Origin: Pseudomonas sp. ADAK18
GTDB lineage: Bacteria > Pseudomonadota > Gammaproteobacteria > Pseudomonadales > Pseudomonadaceae
Direction: 5' to 3'
Length of the DNA stretch: 64,000 nucleotides
Assembly (NCBI RefSeq): GCF_012935695.1
Contig: NZ_CP052859.1
Coordinates: forward strand, 1,405,001 to 1,469,000
Below are positions 55,745-64,000 of this stretch, piece by piece. Positions within the stretch are counted from its first letter, which is position 1. Each line of letters starts with the position of its first letter. The notes under the pieces are model-generated. The model did not search any database and was not told where the DNA came from. It worked only from the letters and a program-made list of their open reading frames with translations. The translations under genes were made by a program, and so were the position numbers.

Positions 55745-57112
55745 ATGCAAGTCGCTATGCCACAAACCGTGCAACGGCCGCTATGGCGGATCTACCTGAT
55801 CTTTCTGGCACCGATGGTGCTGTCCAACTTTCTGCAGAGTTTTTCCGGGACCCTCAACGGCATCTACGTCGGGCAGATGCTCGGTACTCAGGCGCTGGCG
55901 GCGGTATCGGGGATGTTTCCCATCGTGTTCTTCTTTATCGCTCTGGTGATTGGTCTGGGCGCGGGCGCTTCGGTGCTGATTGGCCAGGCCTGGGGGGCGC
56001 AGGAGACGGGGATGGTCAAGTCGATCACCGGCTCCACCTTGACCCTCGGGGCGTTGATCGGGGTGATCGCGGCAGTCCTGGGCAGCCTGTTTGCCCGTCC
56101 GGCGATGCAGGCGTTGGGCACGCCGGTGGATGTGCTGGACGATGCCGTCAGCTATGCGCAGGCGATGATGCTGATCATGCCGTTGCTGTTGGTGTTCATT
56201 CTGTACACCCAGCTGCTGCGGGGGGTGAGCGACACGGTGTCACCGCTGCTGGCGCTGGTGGTATCGACCACGGTCGGCCTGGTATTGACCCCTGCGTTGA
56301 TTCTCGGCTGGGTGGGCTTGCCGCCCATGGGTATTCAGAGTGCGGTGTTCGCCAGCCTGGTGGGGAACGCCTTGGCGATGCTGTTTCTGATCTTGCGCCT
56401 GCGCCATAAAAATCACGTGATGGCGCCTGACCGAGAACTGATGGCGGCGTTGCGCCTGGACCGAGTGATCCTTGGCAAGGTCCTGCGTATCGGTTTGCCC
56501 ACCGGCTTACAGATGGTGGTGTTGTCCCTGTCGGAGCTGGTGATCCTGGCCCTGGTCAACGGTCATGGCTCCCAGGCCACGGCGGCTTACGGCGCGGTGA
56601 CGCAGATCGTCAACTATGTGCAATTCCCTGCACTGTCGATTGCCATCACCGCATCGATCCTGGGTGCCCAAGCCATTGGCGCCGGACGGCTGGAACGCAT
56701 CGGGCCGATCCTGCGCACCGGGATCTGGATCAATACGTGTCTGACCGGCGGTTTGATTGTGCTGAGTTATGTGCTGTCCCATTGGCTGCTGGGGTTGTTC
56801 ATCACCGACACCGAGGCGCGGGCCAAGGCTGAGCATCTGTTGCACATCATGCTGTGGAGCATTTTGGTGTTTGGTTTCCAGGCGGTGGTGGGCGGGATCA
56901 TGCGTGCCAGCGGCGTGGTGCTGGTGCCGGTTGGGATCTCGATCTTCTGTGTGCTGGGCGTGGAACTGCCGGTGGCGTATCTGCTCAATGCGCGGTTTGG
57001 GCTGGAAGGCGTGTGGATGGCGTTTCCGGTGACGTACCTGGCGATGTTGGGGTTGCAGACGGCCTATTACCGCTTGGTCTGGCGGCATATGCAGATTACG
57101 CGGCTGGTATAA
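55745..57112 (+). CDS. MATE-family multidrug/toxin efflux transporter
   Basis: A 455-residue, twelve-helix protein of the MATE family. N-terminal segment begins LIFLAPMVLSNFLQSFSGTLNGIYVGQMLG, with internal repeat halves and GLPTGLQMVVLSLSELVILALVNGHG at the start of the second half. MATE proteins extrude cationic drugs using Na+ or H+ gradients. ATG 55745 is chosen; a longer frame from 55583 lies within the DUF2239 gene. Probably co-transcribed with it. Confidence 0.87.
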   Translation: MQVAMPQTVQRPLWRIYLIFLAPMVLSNFLQSFSGTLNGIYVGQMLGTQALAAVSGMFPIVFFFIALVIGLGAGASVLIGQAWGAQETGMVKSITGSTLTLGALIGVIAAVLGSLFARPAMQALGTPVDVLDDAVSYAQAMMLIMPLLLVFILYTQLLRGVSDTVSPLLALVVSTTVGLVLTPALILGWVGLPPMGIQSAVFASLVGNALAMLFLILRLRHKNHVMAPDRELMAALRLDRVILGKVLRIGLPTGLQMVVLSLSELVILALVNGHGSQATAAYGAVTQIVNYVQFPALSIAITASILGAQAIGAGRLERIGPILRTGIWINTCLTGGLIVLSYVLSHWLLGLFITDTEARAKAEHLLHIMLWSILVFGFQAVVGGIMRASGVVLVPVGISIFCVLGVELPVAYLLNARFGLEGVWMAFPVTYLAMLGLQTAYYRLVWRHMQITRLV

Positions 57113-57247
57113 GGGTGGGGCCGTTTATGGCCCCTCCCTACAAAAAGATACGCTTTTTACCAGCGCCGGGTTTGATGTTTTCTACTGGTTCTTTTGGCCG
57201 ATGCGCCAAGCGTTGGTGCGGTTTTCTCGTTGGGTACTGGCCGTTCT

Positions 57248-57276
57248 GGAACTGTTTTCGGGGCGGTCGCCACACA
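57248..57276 (+). promoter_or_regulatory. hrp box (HrpL-type promoter)
   Basis: GGAACT, 16 bases, then CCACACA: this matches the hrp-box consensus GGAACC-N15/16-CCACNNA recognised by the ECF sigma factor HrpL, with one change (T for the last C of the first half). It lies 102 bp before the start of the 339-residue candidate effector and reads toward it. No hrpL or secretion genes are in the window. Confidence 0.7.
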
Positions 57277-57378
57277 ACAGTGGTCCATCTTCTTTGATAT
57301 CAAGTCCGCTTGATGGGGGGCTGACATGCCTCAGTCGAAGATGGGAACTTCAACGTCGAACGAATCCGAGATCCAGTT

Positions 57379-58398
57379 ATGACATCGTCAATACCGAGCG
57401 CATTAACTCCCTCCTTTAATCCGAATGTCGCTGGTCAAAACGCACCCCTTCCGCCTCCCGTAAACATTTATGCAAATGCGACTGACGACGACACGAAGGC
57501 GGTGATTGAAAATAATCGCGATGTGTTTCAAGACTCAAACGGGAATATCACCCAAGCTAAAATCCGCGAAGTCGCCAATCGACCTTTTACCGGAAAAACG
57601 GCTGACGACAACCTGACGATGTTGGCCAATGAGATTCTCAGGCGTCCTGCAATGAACCGTTCACTGGTCTCCGGTGGCAAGGATCAGGACAGTCAGTCAG
57701 GGAGCGTGAAGCAGAGCAGCGACGGTGCTCAGTCGGGTAATGGCTTGACACGCCATAAGTTGGAGAACCCGACTTCATCCGATAAAACACGGGCCGCCGA
57801 GAAGGAAAATCCGTACGCCAACAACAGTGCCGCGGACCTTGCCGGGTATGCACTTGCCAGCTTCAGTTCACTGGAAGACCCTGACGCCAAAGGGCACGTA
57901 ACCGATAAGTCTCTCAGCGCAGTTGCCTCTGGAACACGATTGGATGGCACGCGAGCTACGCCCGCGGAGACAAACCTGGCCAAGGCGATATTGAATAGTC
58001 CCAGTTTCTTCAGGGACGTCGATATGGATAAAAGCGGTACGTTTGACGGAAAAATCTCCAGGCAGGATCTCGGTGATGTGAAGTATCGGACGATGAGTGA
58101 CCATGATTTGCTCAGCAGCATAAAAGATGAATTCAGGGAATATACCGCCGGTGCCACTGACCGCTTCATTAATTTTAATGAACTCGAAGAGGCTGCCGGG
58201 CTGCGCGAAACAACTAGAACCTTTACCTCGGCTGCGAAGGCGCATGCCAACGAACTACTTAGTCGTCACGGGCTTCGTCGGGAGTTGGATATCGGGATTG
58301 GCGACAATGGGCCAGGCGCCGAAGATCGAAGGTTTGATATGGAAAACCTGGATTACATGTTAGCTAAGGCCTCCAAGTCTCCTCATCAGCGTAGCTGA
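57379..58398 (+). CDS. Candidate type III secreted protein, HrpL-controlled
   Basis: A 339-residue hydrophilic protein with no signal peptide, Cys-free, Ser/Pro/Asn-rich N terminus and no acidic residue in the first 30 (MTSSIPSALTPSFNPN), as is common in type III secretion signals. Two calcium-loop-like or NolX/HrpK-type helical repeat segments are suggested: ENNRDVFQDSNGNITQAKI (residues ~45-65) and a stronger DVDMDKSGTFDGKIS at 213-227. A hrp box lies upstream. It could be an effector, helper or translocator-like protein. It differs in composition from neighbouring genes. Start ATG 57379 has only a weak ribosome site. The single alternative is an unrelated EF-hand protein. Confidence 0.7.
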   Translation: MTSSIPSALTPSFNPNVAGQNAPLPPPVNIYANATDDDTKAVIENNRDVFQDSNGNITQAKIREVANRPFTGKTADDNLTMLANEILRRPAMNRSLVSGGKDQDSQSGSVKQSSDGAQSGNGLTRHKLENPTSSDKTRAAEKENPYANNSAADLAGYALASFSSLEDPDAKGHVTDKSLSAVASGTRLDGTRATPAETNLAKAILNSPSFFRDVDMDKSGTFDGKISRQDLGDVKYRTMSDHDLLSSIKDEFREYTAGATDRFINFNELEEAAGLRETTRTFTSAAKAHANELLSRHGLRRELDIGIGDNGPGAEDRRFDMENLDYMLAKASKSPHQRS

Positions 58399-58417
58399 TT
58401 GAATCTACCGATGGCTG

Positions 58418-58436
58418 CTGCCGGTTACACCGGCAG
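58418..58436 (+). terminator. Hairpin after the candidate effector gene
   Basis: CTGCCGGT-TAC-ACCGGCAG, a perfect 8-bp stem 20 bp after the stop codon, without a following T-run. It probably ends or protects the effector transcript. Confidence 0.5.
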
Positions 58437-58553
58437 TAGCTGATTCTCGAGTCGCTTGAAACGACGCTCATCATCAGCCATTGTCGTGCCGACGTTGTAT
58501 GCCATCACGCTGATGCCACTGCCCAACCCTTGAGCAGTGGAAAGAGAAAAGTC

Positions 58554-59183
58554 ATGATTGAGCTATCGGTCCTCGCCCTGTTCGCAGGGGCTTGCATTGC
58601 CCTTAACCTGACACCGGGCCCGGATATGTTGCTGATCGCGTCTCGAAGTCTGAGCCAAGGGCGGGCCTCGGCTTTTATGTCGCTGGCGGGCATTCAGGTC
58701 GGGACCTACTGTCATGCGCTGGCGGCGGCGTTGGGGTTGTCGCAGCTATTCGTAATGGTACCTGTTGCCTACGATGTGGTGCGTTTTGCCGGCGCGGCGT
58801 ACTTGGCCTATCTGGCCTGGAAAGCCTTTACCTCGACCACAACACCGCTGGCAGTCGATAAACCGCAGGTGTTGTCCCTGGCGGATATCTTCAAGCAGGG
58901 GCTGGTGACCAACTTGTTGAATCCCAAGATGGCGCTGTTTGTCCTGGCGCTGTTCCCGCAATTTGTCCAACCCGATAAAGGTTCCCTCGTCACCCAGATG
59001 ATGGTGCTGGCGACGGTGCTGAATTTCACCGGGCTGTTGGTGAATGGTGCGGTGATTGTGTTGGCGACCAAACTCCGAAGCCAGATCACCGGCAATCTGC
59101 AGGTGGCCAAGCGGCTTAATCAATTGTTGGGTATGGTTTTCCTGGGGTTGGCCTGTCGTCTGGCGTTGGTCGGGGGGCGGTAG
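58554..59183 (+). CDS. LysE/RhtB-family amino-acid exporter (second copy)
   Basis: A 209-residue, six-helix protein with ACIALNLTPGPDMLLIASRSLSQGR at the N terminus and the NLLNPKMALFVLALFPQFV family motif in the middle. It is related to but distinct from the exporter at 1891-2526. ATG 58554 has GGAAAGAG upstream. It stands alone; substrate unknown. Confidence 0.88.
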   Translation: MIELSVLALFAGACIALNLTPGPDMLLIASRSLSQGRASAFMSLAGIQVGTYCHALAAALGLSQLFVMVPVAYDVVRFAGAAYLAYLAWKAFTSTTTPLAVDKPQVLSLADIFKQGLVTNLLNPKMALFVLALFPQFVQPDKGSLVTQMMVLATVLNFTGLLVNGAVIVLATKLRSQITGNLQVAKRLNQLLGMVFLGLACRLALVGGR

Positions 59184-59720
59184 AGCGGTTGTGGGCTTTC
59201 AAAAAATCTGATTTTTCATGGTCAGGAAAATCGCTAAGGTGTGCAACTTTTTTGACGTGGCTGCAGATTTGTTTATTGGTTGATCGTAACCATGATCGCG
59301 TCTTTCCATGTGCTGACGTGCAGACCAAGGTTTCGGGTTCGGGGAACGGCTGTAAATTCTAAGTGCATTGCAGTTCATCGCGAAAGGCACCTATCGACCC
59401 AAAGAAGCTGATCGTAGACCCTACGAATAAGCGCACGTTAGATCTCGTGCGGCGATGGTGTTAAATCGTCCGGTCCTTGCGCTTTTGGTAAATCCGCACT
59501 CATACGCGTCGATCTACAGTAGGAAAAAACCGTTCAATGCCGGTTGCTTCGATGCAGCCTTTGAACGTGTTCATTCGGGAAAACGGAAGGTGTGCATGGA
59601 GTAAAAAATTCACAATCGATCGGTATTGAAATAAATACTCCGCTGCTTTACTCTCGGTCCCACGTCGTACGAGATCAACCGCTGTTAGCACCTAAAAAAA
59701 ACAAATAATCGGGAGCAAAC
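59184..59720. other. 537-bp region without a credible gene, before the amino-acid ABC operon
   Basis: The frames here are short and unlike proteins (for example 59500-59691 on the minus strand). Composition is somewhat AT-rich (around 59205-59280 and 59575-59710). It must hold the promoter of the downstream operon. I see no repeat, tRNA or recognisable mobile-element relic, though a decayed pseudogene cannot be excluded. Confidence 0.6.
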
Positions 59721-60479
59721 ATGAAAGCGAAAGTGATGTTGGGATTGTTCATGACCGCCGCAGTTGCACTACCAGCCTGGTCAGCTGACTGGACTGTAGG
59801 TGCTAACGTTGGCAACGTGCCCTGGGAGTTTCAGGACGCTAAAGGTGAATTCGTCGGATTCGAAGTCGATGTTGTAAAAGAAGTGGCCAAACGCGCCGGC
59901 AAAAGCGTCGAGTTCATCAATATTCCCTTCAACGGCCTGTTCAGTGCCGTTCAATCCAAACGTGTCGAGATCGCTATCTCGTCGATCACCATCACCCCTA
60001 AACGCCTGGAGTCGGTCGCGTTCGCTCAGCCTTACTTCGATAGCGATCAGTCCCTTACCGCGCTGACCACGTCCAAGGTCAAGAGCCTGGCCGATATGGC
60101 TGACAAGGTTGTTGGCGTCGACACCGGCTCGACCGGAGACATGTGGATTGGCCAACACAAGGACGAGTACAAGTTCGCCGATGTGTCGCGTTATGAAGGG
60201 CTATCGCCGGCGATGCTCGATCTGGCCTCCGGCAGAATCGATGGCTACCTCAGCGATATTCCTGCGGTGCTCTACTACATCAAAGACAAACCGCAATATT
60301 CCATCGTGGCGCGGATTTCCACCGGTGAGCGTTACTCGCTGATGCACGCCAAAGGCTGGGCGATGAGTGATCAAGTCAACGACATCATCAGCAAGATGAA
60401 AGAGGACGGCACTCTCGGAAAAATCCACAAGGAGTGGTTCGGCACCGAAGCCGATAAAGATTCGAGCACCATGAAGTGA
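59721..60479 (+). CDS. Periplasmic amino-acid ABC-binding protein (family 3 SBP)
   Basis: A 252-residue SBP with a signal peptide (cleavage near WSA-DWTVG, residue 21), the family-3 signature GFEVDVVKEVAKRAGKSVEF, and the paired NxPF/TITPKRLESVAFAQPYF segment that binds the alpha-amino and carboxyl groups. It collects an amino acid for the permease and ATPase encoded next. ATG 59721 with GGGAG upstream. The 81-bp gap before the permease is not unusual. Exact amino acid unknown. Confidence 0.88.
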   Translation: MKAKVMLGLFMTAAVALPAWSADWTVGANVGNVPWEFQDAKGEFVGFEVDVVKEVAKRAGKSVEFINIPFNGLFSAVQSKRVEIAISSITITPKRLESVAFAQPYFDSDQSLTALTTSKVKSLADMADKVVGVDTGSTGDMWIGQHKDEYKFADVSRYEGLSPAMLDLASGRIDGYLSDIPAVLYYIKDKPQYSIVARISTGERYSLMHAKGWAMSDQVNDIISKMKEDGTLGKIHKEWFGTEADKDSSTMK

Positions 60480-60560
60480 CCGCTGTCCTCAAGTAAGCCC
60501 TGTTGATGATGCATGTAAGTGGCGGCGCCCGTTCGCCACTTGTATTGACCGAGGTATCCC

Positions 60561-61238
60561 ATGGATCTTTTGCAGACATTTTTTAATTGGAATGTGCTCG
60601 TCGAGTCGCTTCCGCTGATGATGCGGGGTCTGGGCGTGACCATTTTGCTTGGGGTGGTGAGTATCGTCCTGGGCTTGGTGGGGGGGCTTTTGCTGGCATT
60701 GTTGCGGCTGTACTCCTATGCCCCCGTTCGAGCCCTTGCACGTATCTACATCGATATCATGCGCTCCATTCCATTGCTGGTTTTGCTGGTACTCATCTAT
60801 TACGCGCTGCCTTTTGTAGGTATTCGGCTGTCGTCCTTTGCGGCCGCTGCCAGTGCGCTCTCGCTTGTGTCCTGCGCCTACAGCGCGGAGATTTTTCGGT
60901 CGGGCATTGAGGCCATTCCCCGGGGCCAGTTCGAAGCGTCGGCCTCACAAGGTATGAGCTTTTTCAACACCATGCGCGACGTTGTTTTACCGCAAGCCAT
61001 CCGCATCGTAATGCCGCCCATGACCAGCAACTGCATAAACGTGATGAAAGACACCGCGCTTGCCTCGGTGGTAGCGATGCCTGACTTACTGAAGCAGGCA
61101 ACCCAGGCGCAGGCACTGGCTGCTAACCCGACGCCGCTGGTAGGGGCTGCCTTGCTGTACCTGTTGCTGCTGTTGCCACTGGTGCAGATGGTCAGTTGGG
61201 TTGAGCGTCGTAACGCCTCTGGAGGAAAAGCCGCATGA
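60561..61238 (+). CDS. Amino-acid ABC importer permease (HisM/GlnP-type)
   Basis: A 225-residue permease with about five helices and the conserved EAA-type loop [18 protein letters not shown] followed by [13 protein letters not shown]. Only one permease gene is present, so the channel is probably a homodimer. ATG 60561; it overlaps the ATPase start by 4 bp. Confidence 0.88.
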   Translation: MDLLQTFFNWNVLVESLPLMMRGLGVTILLGVVSIVLGLVGGLLLALLRLYSYAPVRALARIYIDIMRSIPLLVLLVLIYYALPFVGIRLSSFAAAASALSLVSCAYSAEIFRSGIEAIPRGQFEASASQGMSFFNTMRDVVLPQAIRIVMPPMTSNCINVMKDTALASVVAMPDLLKQATQAQALAANPTPLVGAALLYLLLLLPLVQMVSWVERRNASGGKAA

Positions 61239-61969
61239 GCACGTTGATCGACATCGAAAAACTCGACAAGTACTACGGCAGTTTCAAAGCGTTGAGCGAT
61301 ATCAACCTGCAGGTTGAAGAAGGTGAAGTGGTGGTCATTCTTGGCCCGTCCGGATCAGGAAAATCGACCTTGATTCGCTGTATCAATCTGCTTGAAAACT
61401 ACCAGCAGGGCCACATCCGCGTGGCGGGTGAACGGGTTGAAGACGGTCCGCGATTGACCGCCATCCGTAGTGAAGTAGGCATGGTGTTTCAGAGCTTCAA
61501 CCTCTATCCGCACCTCAGTGTTCTCGACAACGTGTCACTGGCGCCGATCCGTGTCCGCGGTCTAAGTCGGCGTGATGCGCATGCTCGGGCCAAGGAACTA
61601 TTGGTGAGGGTTGGGATGGGCGATCACGCGCACAAATACCCGAGCCAATTGTCTGGCGGCCAGCAGCAGCGTGTTGCCATCGCCCGTACCATGGCCATGG
61701 AACCTCGCGCAATTCTGTTTGACGAGCCGACTTCGGCGCTGGACCCGGAAATGGTTGGCGAGGTACTCGATGTCATGCAGAACCTCGCCCGCTCTGGCGT
61801 CACGATGGTCGTGGTCACTCATGAAATGGGCTTTGCCCGTCGGGTCGCCGACCGGGTGATCTTCATGGAAAGTGGACGCATTGTTGAGCAGAACACCCCA
61901 GAGCCGTTTTTTACCGCACCTCAGGAACCACGCACACAAGCGTTCCTGCAGGCCATCTTGCATCATTGA
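61235..61969 (+). CDS. Amino-acid ABC importer ATPase (GlnQ/HisP-type)
   Basis: A 244-residue ATPase: Walker [14 protein letters not shown], signature [15 protein letters not shown], Walker [14 protein letters not shown] and switch VTHEMGFAR. No C-terminal regulatory domain, typical of GlnQ-type amino-acid importers. ATG 61235 (ATGA overlap with the permease). Confidence 0.9.
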   Translation: MSTLIDIEKLDKYYGSFKALSDINLQVEEGEVVVILGPSGSGKSTLIRCINLLENYQQGHIRVAGERVEDGPRLTAIRSEVGMVFQSFNLYPHLSVLDNVSLAPIRVRGLSRRDAHARAKELLVRVGMGDHAHKYPSQLSGGQQQRVAIARTMAMEPRAILFDEPTSALDPEMVGEVLDVMQNLARSGVTMVVVTHEMGFARRVADRVIFMESGRIVEQNTPEPFFTAPQEPRTQAFLQAILHH

Positions 61970-61989
61970 ATCCGGCTGGAGAAAGTAGA

Positions 61990-63225
61990 GTGAATCCTCT
62001 CGATATCGATTACGTACGCAAGCAATTTCCCGGTCTGGCCGATGGCTACGCCTACATGGATAACGCCGGTGGTTCGATGGTGCTGAGTGCCGTAGCTGAG
62101 CGGGTCGTTGATTACATGCTCAACAGCAGTGTGCAACTGGGCGCGTCCTACCAACCTTCCGTTGACGCTGGCGCACGAGTGATACAGGCTCGGCACTCGG
62201 TCATGCAGTTGATCAACGCCGAGCATCCCGAAGAAGTGATCATGGGCGGCTCGACCACTCATTTGTTGCAAATACTGTGTCGCGCCATCGCCCCGTCAAT
62301 CGTTCCAGGCGATGAAATTATCGTTACCAATTGCGACCATGAGGCCAATATCGGCCCATGGGTCAAACTGTGCGAAAGCAGCGGTGCGACCTTGCGTGTG
62401 TGGCAGGTCAATCTCGATAGTTGTGAGCTTGAGCTGGAGGACCTGCAGGTCTTGCTCACTGATAAAACCCGTTATGTGGCCATGACCCACACCTCGAACA
62501 TTCTCGGTTCGGTCAATCCAGTCGCCGAGGTTGCGCGGCGTGTTCATGCGGTGGGCGCAAAGCTGTGCGTGGACGCTGTCGCTTATGCGCCACACCGTCT
62601 GGTGGATGTGCAGGCCAGCGGAGCCGATTTCTACGTCTACAGCTTCTACAAAACGTTCGGCCCGCACTTTGCCGTGCTCTGGGGGCGTCGTTATCTGTTG
62701 CTGGAATTGCCGAGCCTTAACCACTTCTTTATAGGCAAGGATGTGGTGCCTTACAAATTGCAGCCGGGCAATGTCAACTACGAGTTGTCCTTCGGTTGCA
62801 TCGGCATTACCGACTATCTGCTCGACATCGGCACCCGGCTCGGCGCGCAAGGCAGCGAACGCGAGTGCATGCAGGCTGCGCTGGATGCCTTTGAGGTGCA
62901 GGAGGATTTGCTGGCCGAGCGTCTGTTGGCATTTTTGCGCCAGCGCGAAGGCGTTCGGATCATTGGCAAAGCGCATACCCGCAATCGAGTGCCAACGATC
63001 AGTTTCGTGGTTGAGGGCGTTCAGTCAGAGGCTATTGTGTGCAGGCTCGATGAGCACCGGATAGGCATTCGCTTTGGTGACTTCTATGCGCGGCGACTGA
63101 TCGAAGCCCTTGGACTTGACCAGTTTGGTGGGGTAGTGCGGGTGTCATTGGCGCATTACAACACGCTGGAAGAAGTCGACCGCCTTATCACTGCGCTGGA
63201 TCAGGCAATCAATGCATTGCGTTGA
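61990..63225 (+). CDS. Class V PLP-dependent aminotransferase, cysteine-desulfurase-like
   Basis: A 411-residue fold type I enzyme with the PLP lysine in YSFYKTFGPHFAVLWG, the pattern of a distinct cysteine-desulfurase-like class V group, and DAVAYAPHRLVD before it. Start is GTG 61990 with GGAGAAAG upstream; a frame to TTG 61966 would overlap the ATPase. Its placement behind an amino-acid importer suggests it processes the imported amino acid by desulfuration, lyase or transamination chemistry. It is not SufS or IscS, which have other contexts. Confidence 0.85.
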   Translation: MNPLDIDYVRKQFPGLADGYAYMDNAGGSMVLSAVAERVVDYMLNSSVQLGASYQPSVDAGARVIQARHSVMQLINAEHPEEVIMGGSTTHLLQILCRAIAPSIVPGDEIIVTNCDHEANIGPWVKLCESSGATLRVWQVNLDSCELELEDLQVLLTDKTRYVAMTHTSNILGSVNPVAEVARRVHAVGAKLCVDAVAYAPHRLVDVQASGADFYVYSFYKTFGPHFAVLWGRRYLLLELPSLNHFFIGKDVVPYKLQPGNVNYELSFGCIGITDYLLDIGTRLGAQGSERECMQAALDAFEVQEDLLAERLLAFLRQREGVRIIGKAHTRNRVPTISFVVEGVQSEAIVCRLDEHRIGIRFGDFYARRLIEALGLDQFGGVVRVSLAHYNTLEEVDRLITALDQAINALR

Positions 63226-63261
63226 CTGGCGCATACACTCCTAATTTTACGAGCCTTCACT

Positions 63262-64000
63262 ATGGCCTTACCTGAAACCCTTGCAGAGCTGCGTGACTGT
63301 ATAGCGGCCCAGCACGAACAACTGACCGGTCGTCTGCGCGATGCTGCCCGATTCCTGATCGACAACCCGCACGAGATCGCACTCAACACGGTGGCCGAAC
63401 TGGGGAAGCGCTCGAGCATCGCGCCTTCCGCTTATATTCGGCTGGCTCAGGCGCTTGGCTTTGCAGGTTTCAAGGATTTGCAAAGGTTGTTCCGCGCACC
63501 GCTGCAGCAGGCTGCCGATACCCACAGCGAGCGCATTCGGTACTACGGCGGTGAGACGTTGCTGGAGGACCCGAGTGACGTCGGTGCGATTCTGCGTGAG
63601 TTCAGTCAAGCCAATATCGTTTCTCTGGAACACCTGGCCGAGGGTGGTGAGCAGGCCAATATCGAAGCAGCCATCGCCCATCTGCAAGTCGCGCGCACTA
63701 CCTTCGTCATTGGCATGCGCCGTGCTTTTCCGGTGGCGGCGTATCTGAGCTACGCGCTGAGTCGTGTGGGCCGGCGAACTGTACACATCAGCGGTGCCGG
63801 CGGCACGTTGCCGGAGCAGGTCAGCGCCATTGCCGATGATGATTTGTTGATAGCCGTCAGCTTTCCACCCTACGCCAATGACACCGTTGAGGCGTGTCGT
63901 CAGGCGCGAGAAGCAGGCGTGACGCTGGTGGCGATTACTGACAGCGTTCTGAGCCCTATCGGGCAGATGGCCGATACGGTGATCGAGGTCAACGACGCCG
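63262..64000 (+). CDS. MurR/RpiR-family transcriptional regulator (runs off window end)
   Basis: At least 246 residues are open to the window edge, with no stop. The N-terminal HTH_6 domain (about 1-77; LNTVAELGKRSSIAPSAYIRLAQALGF) is followed by a SIS sugar-isomerase-type domain (about 125 onwards; TTFVIGMRRAFPVAAYLSYAL). It follows the aminotransferase by 36 bp on the same strand and probably regulates the importer-aminotransferase operon. RpiR members usually sense sugar phosphates, but some control amino-acid or taurine-like operons. ATG 63262; the ribosome site is weak. Confidence 0.87.
   Translation, partial: MALPETLAELRDCIAAQHEQLTGRLRDAARFLIDNPHEIALNTVAELGKRSSIAPSAYIRLAQALGFAGFKDLQRLFRAPLQQAADTHSERIRYYGGETLLEDPSDVGAILREFSQANIVSLEHLAEGGEQANIEAAIAHLQVARTTFVIGMRRAFPVAAYLSYALSRVGRRTVHISGAGGTLPEQVSAIADDDLLIAVSFPPYANDTVEACRQAREAGVTLVAITDSVLSPIGQMADTVIEVNDA

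Noticed and set aside
59500..59691. 63-codon minus-strand frame before the amino-acid ABC operon
   Set aside because: No ribosome site or recognisable domain, and it overlaps the promoter region; kept as non-coding.

Overview
The window looks like chromosomal DNA of a fluorescent Pseudomonas (P. fluorescens group). Supporting signs are GC-rich coding sequence with many ATGA-type gene overlaps, REP-type hairpins built on GTGGGAGC(T/G)GGCTTGC, polyamine-catabolism genes in a Pseudomonas-like arrangement, and a HrpL-type promoter. This placement is an inference from family and repeat resemblance; no rRNA or tRNA gene is present to anchor it.

Layout. 1-363: right half of a long palindromic repeat. 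366-16139: ordinary accessory metabolism and export, comprising a MocR regulator divergent from a LysE exporter, a MASE2-GGDEF diguanylate cyclase, an M20 carboxypeptidase, an RND efflux pair divergent from an MFS drug exporter, a LysR regulator divergent from pirin, two isochorismatase-like hydrolases, an MscS channel with a cyclic-nucleotide-binding-like domain, and an AhpD-like protein. 16191-16995: second long palindromic repeat. 17011-21053 (minus strand): TonB-dependent siderophore receptor, then HddC and HddA (GDP-heptose precursor enzymes).

21686-41684 is the most unusual part: one apparent 13-gene plus-strand transcription unit behind a 0.63 kb AT-rich leader. The first ten genes are radical SAM/SPASM, methyltransferase, GT4, PIG-L deacetylase, GT2, a DegT/StsC-type aminotransferase, a 2-deoxy-scyllo-inosose-synthase-like enzyme, a WecB-like protein, an asparagine-synthetase-like protein without the glutaminase cysteine, and a Gfo/Idh oxidoreductase. 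This resembles the 2-deoxystreptamine/paromamine section of aminoglycoside clusters. The unit ends with three proteins of unknown function, one of about 2,370 residues carrying LamG-like modules. I see no resistance gene or exporter in it. The product and the link between the sugar enzymes and the giant protein are unknown.

41711-46731: gamma-glutamyl-putrescine metabolism (AraC regulator, glutamine-synthetase-like ligase, periplasmic putrescine-type binding protein, FAD oxidase). 46748-47546: third long palindromic repeat. 47570-54015 (minus): a 7-gene operon joining a PotABCD-type ABC transporter to a three-subunit HcnABC/opine-oxidase-like dehydrogenase, with a divergent IclR regulator. 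55147-57112: DUF2239 protein and a MATE exporter. 57248-58398: a hrp-box promoter followed by a candidate type III secreted protein. 58554-59183: a second LysE-type exporter. 59721-64000: an amino-acid ABC uptake operon with a class V aminotransferase and an RpiR regulator cut by the window end.

All three long palindromic repeats adjoin minus-strand gene 3' ends, and both complete copies lie exactly between convergent genes.
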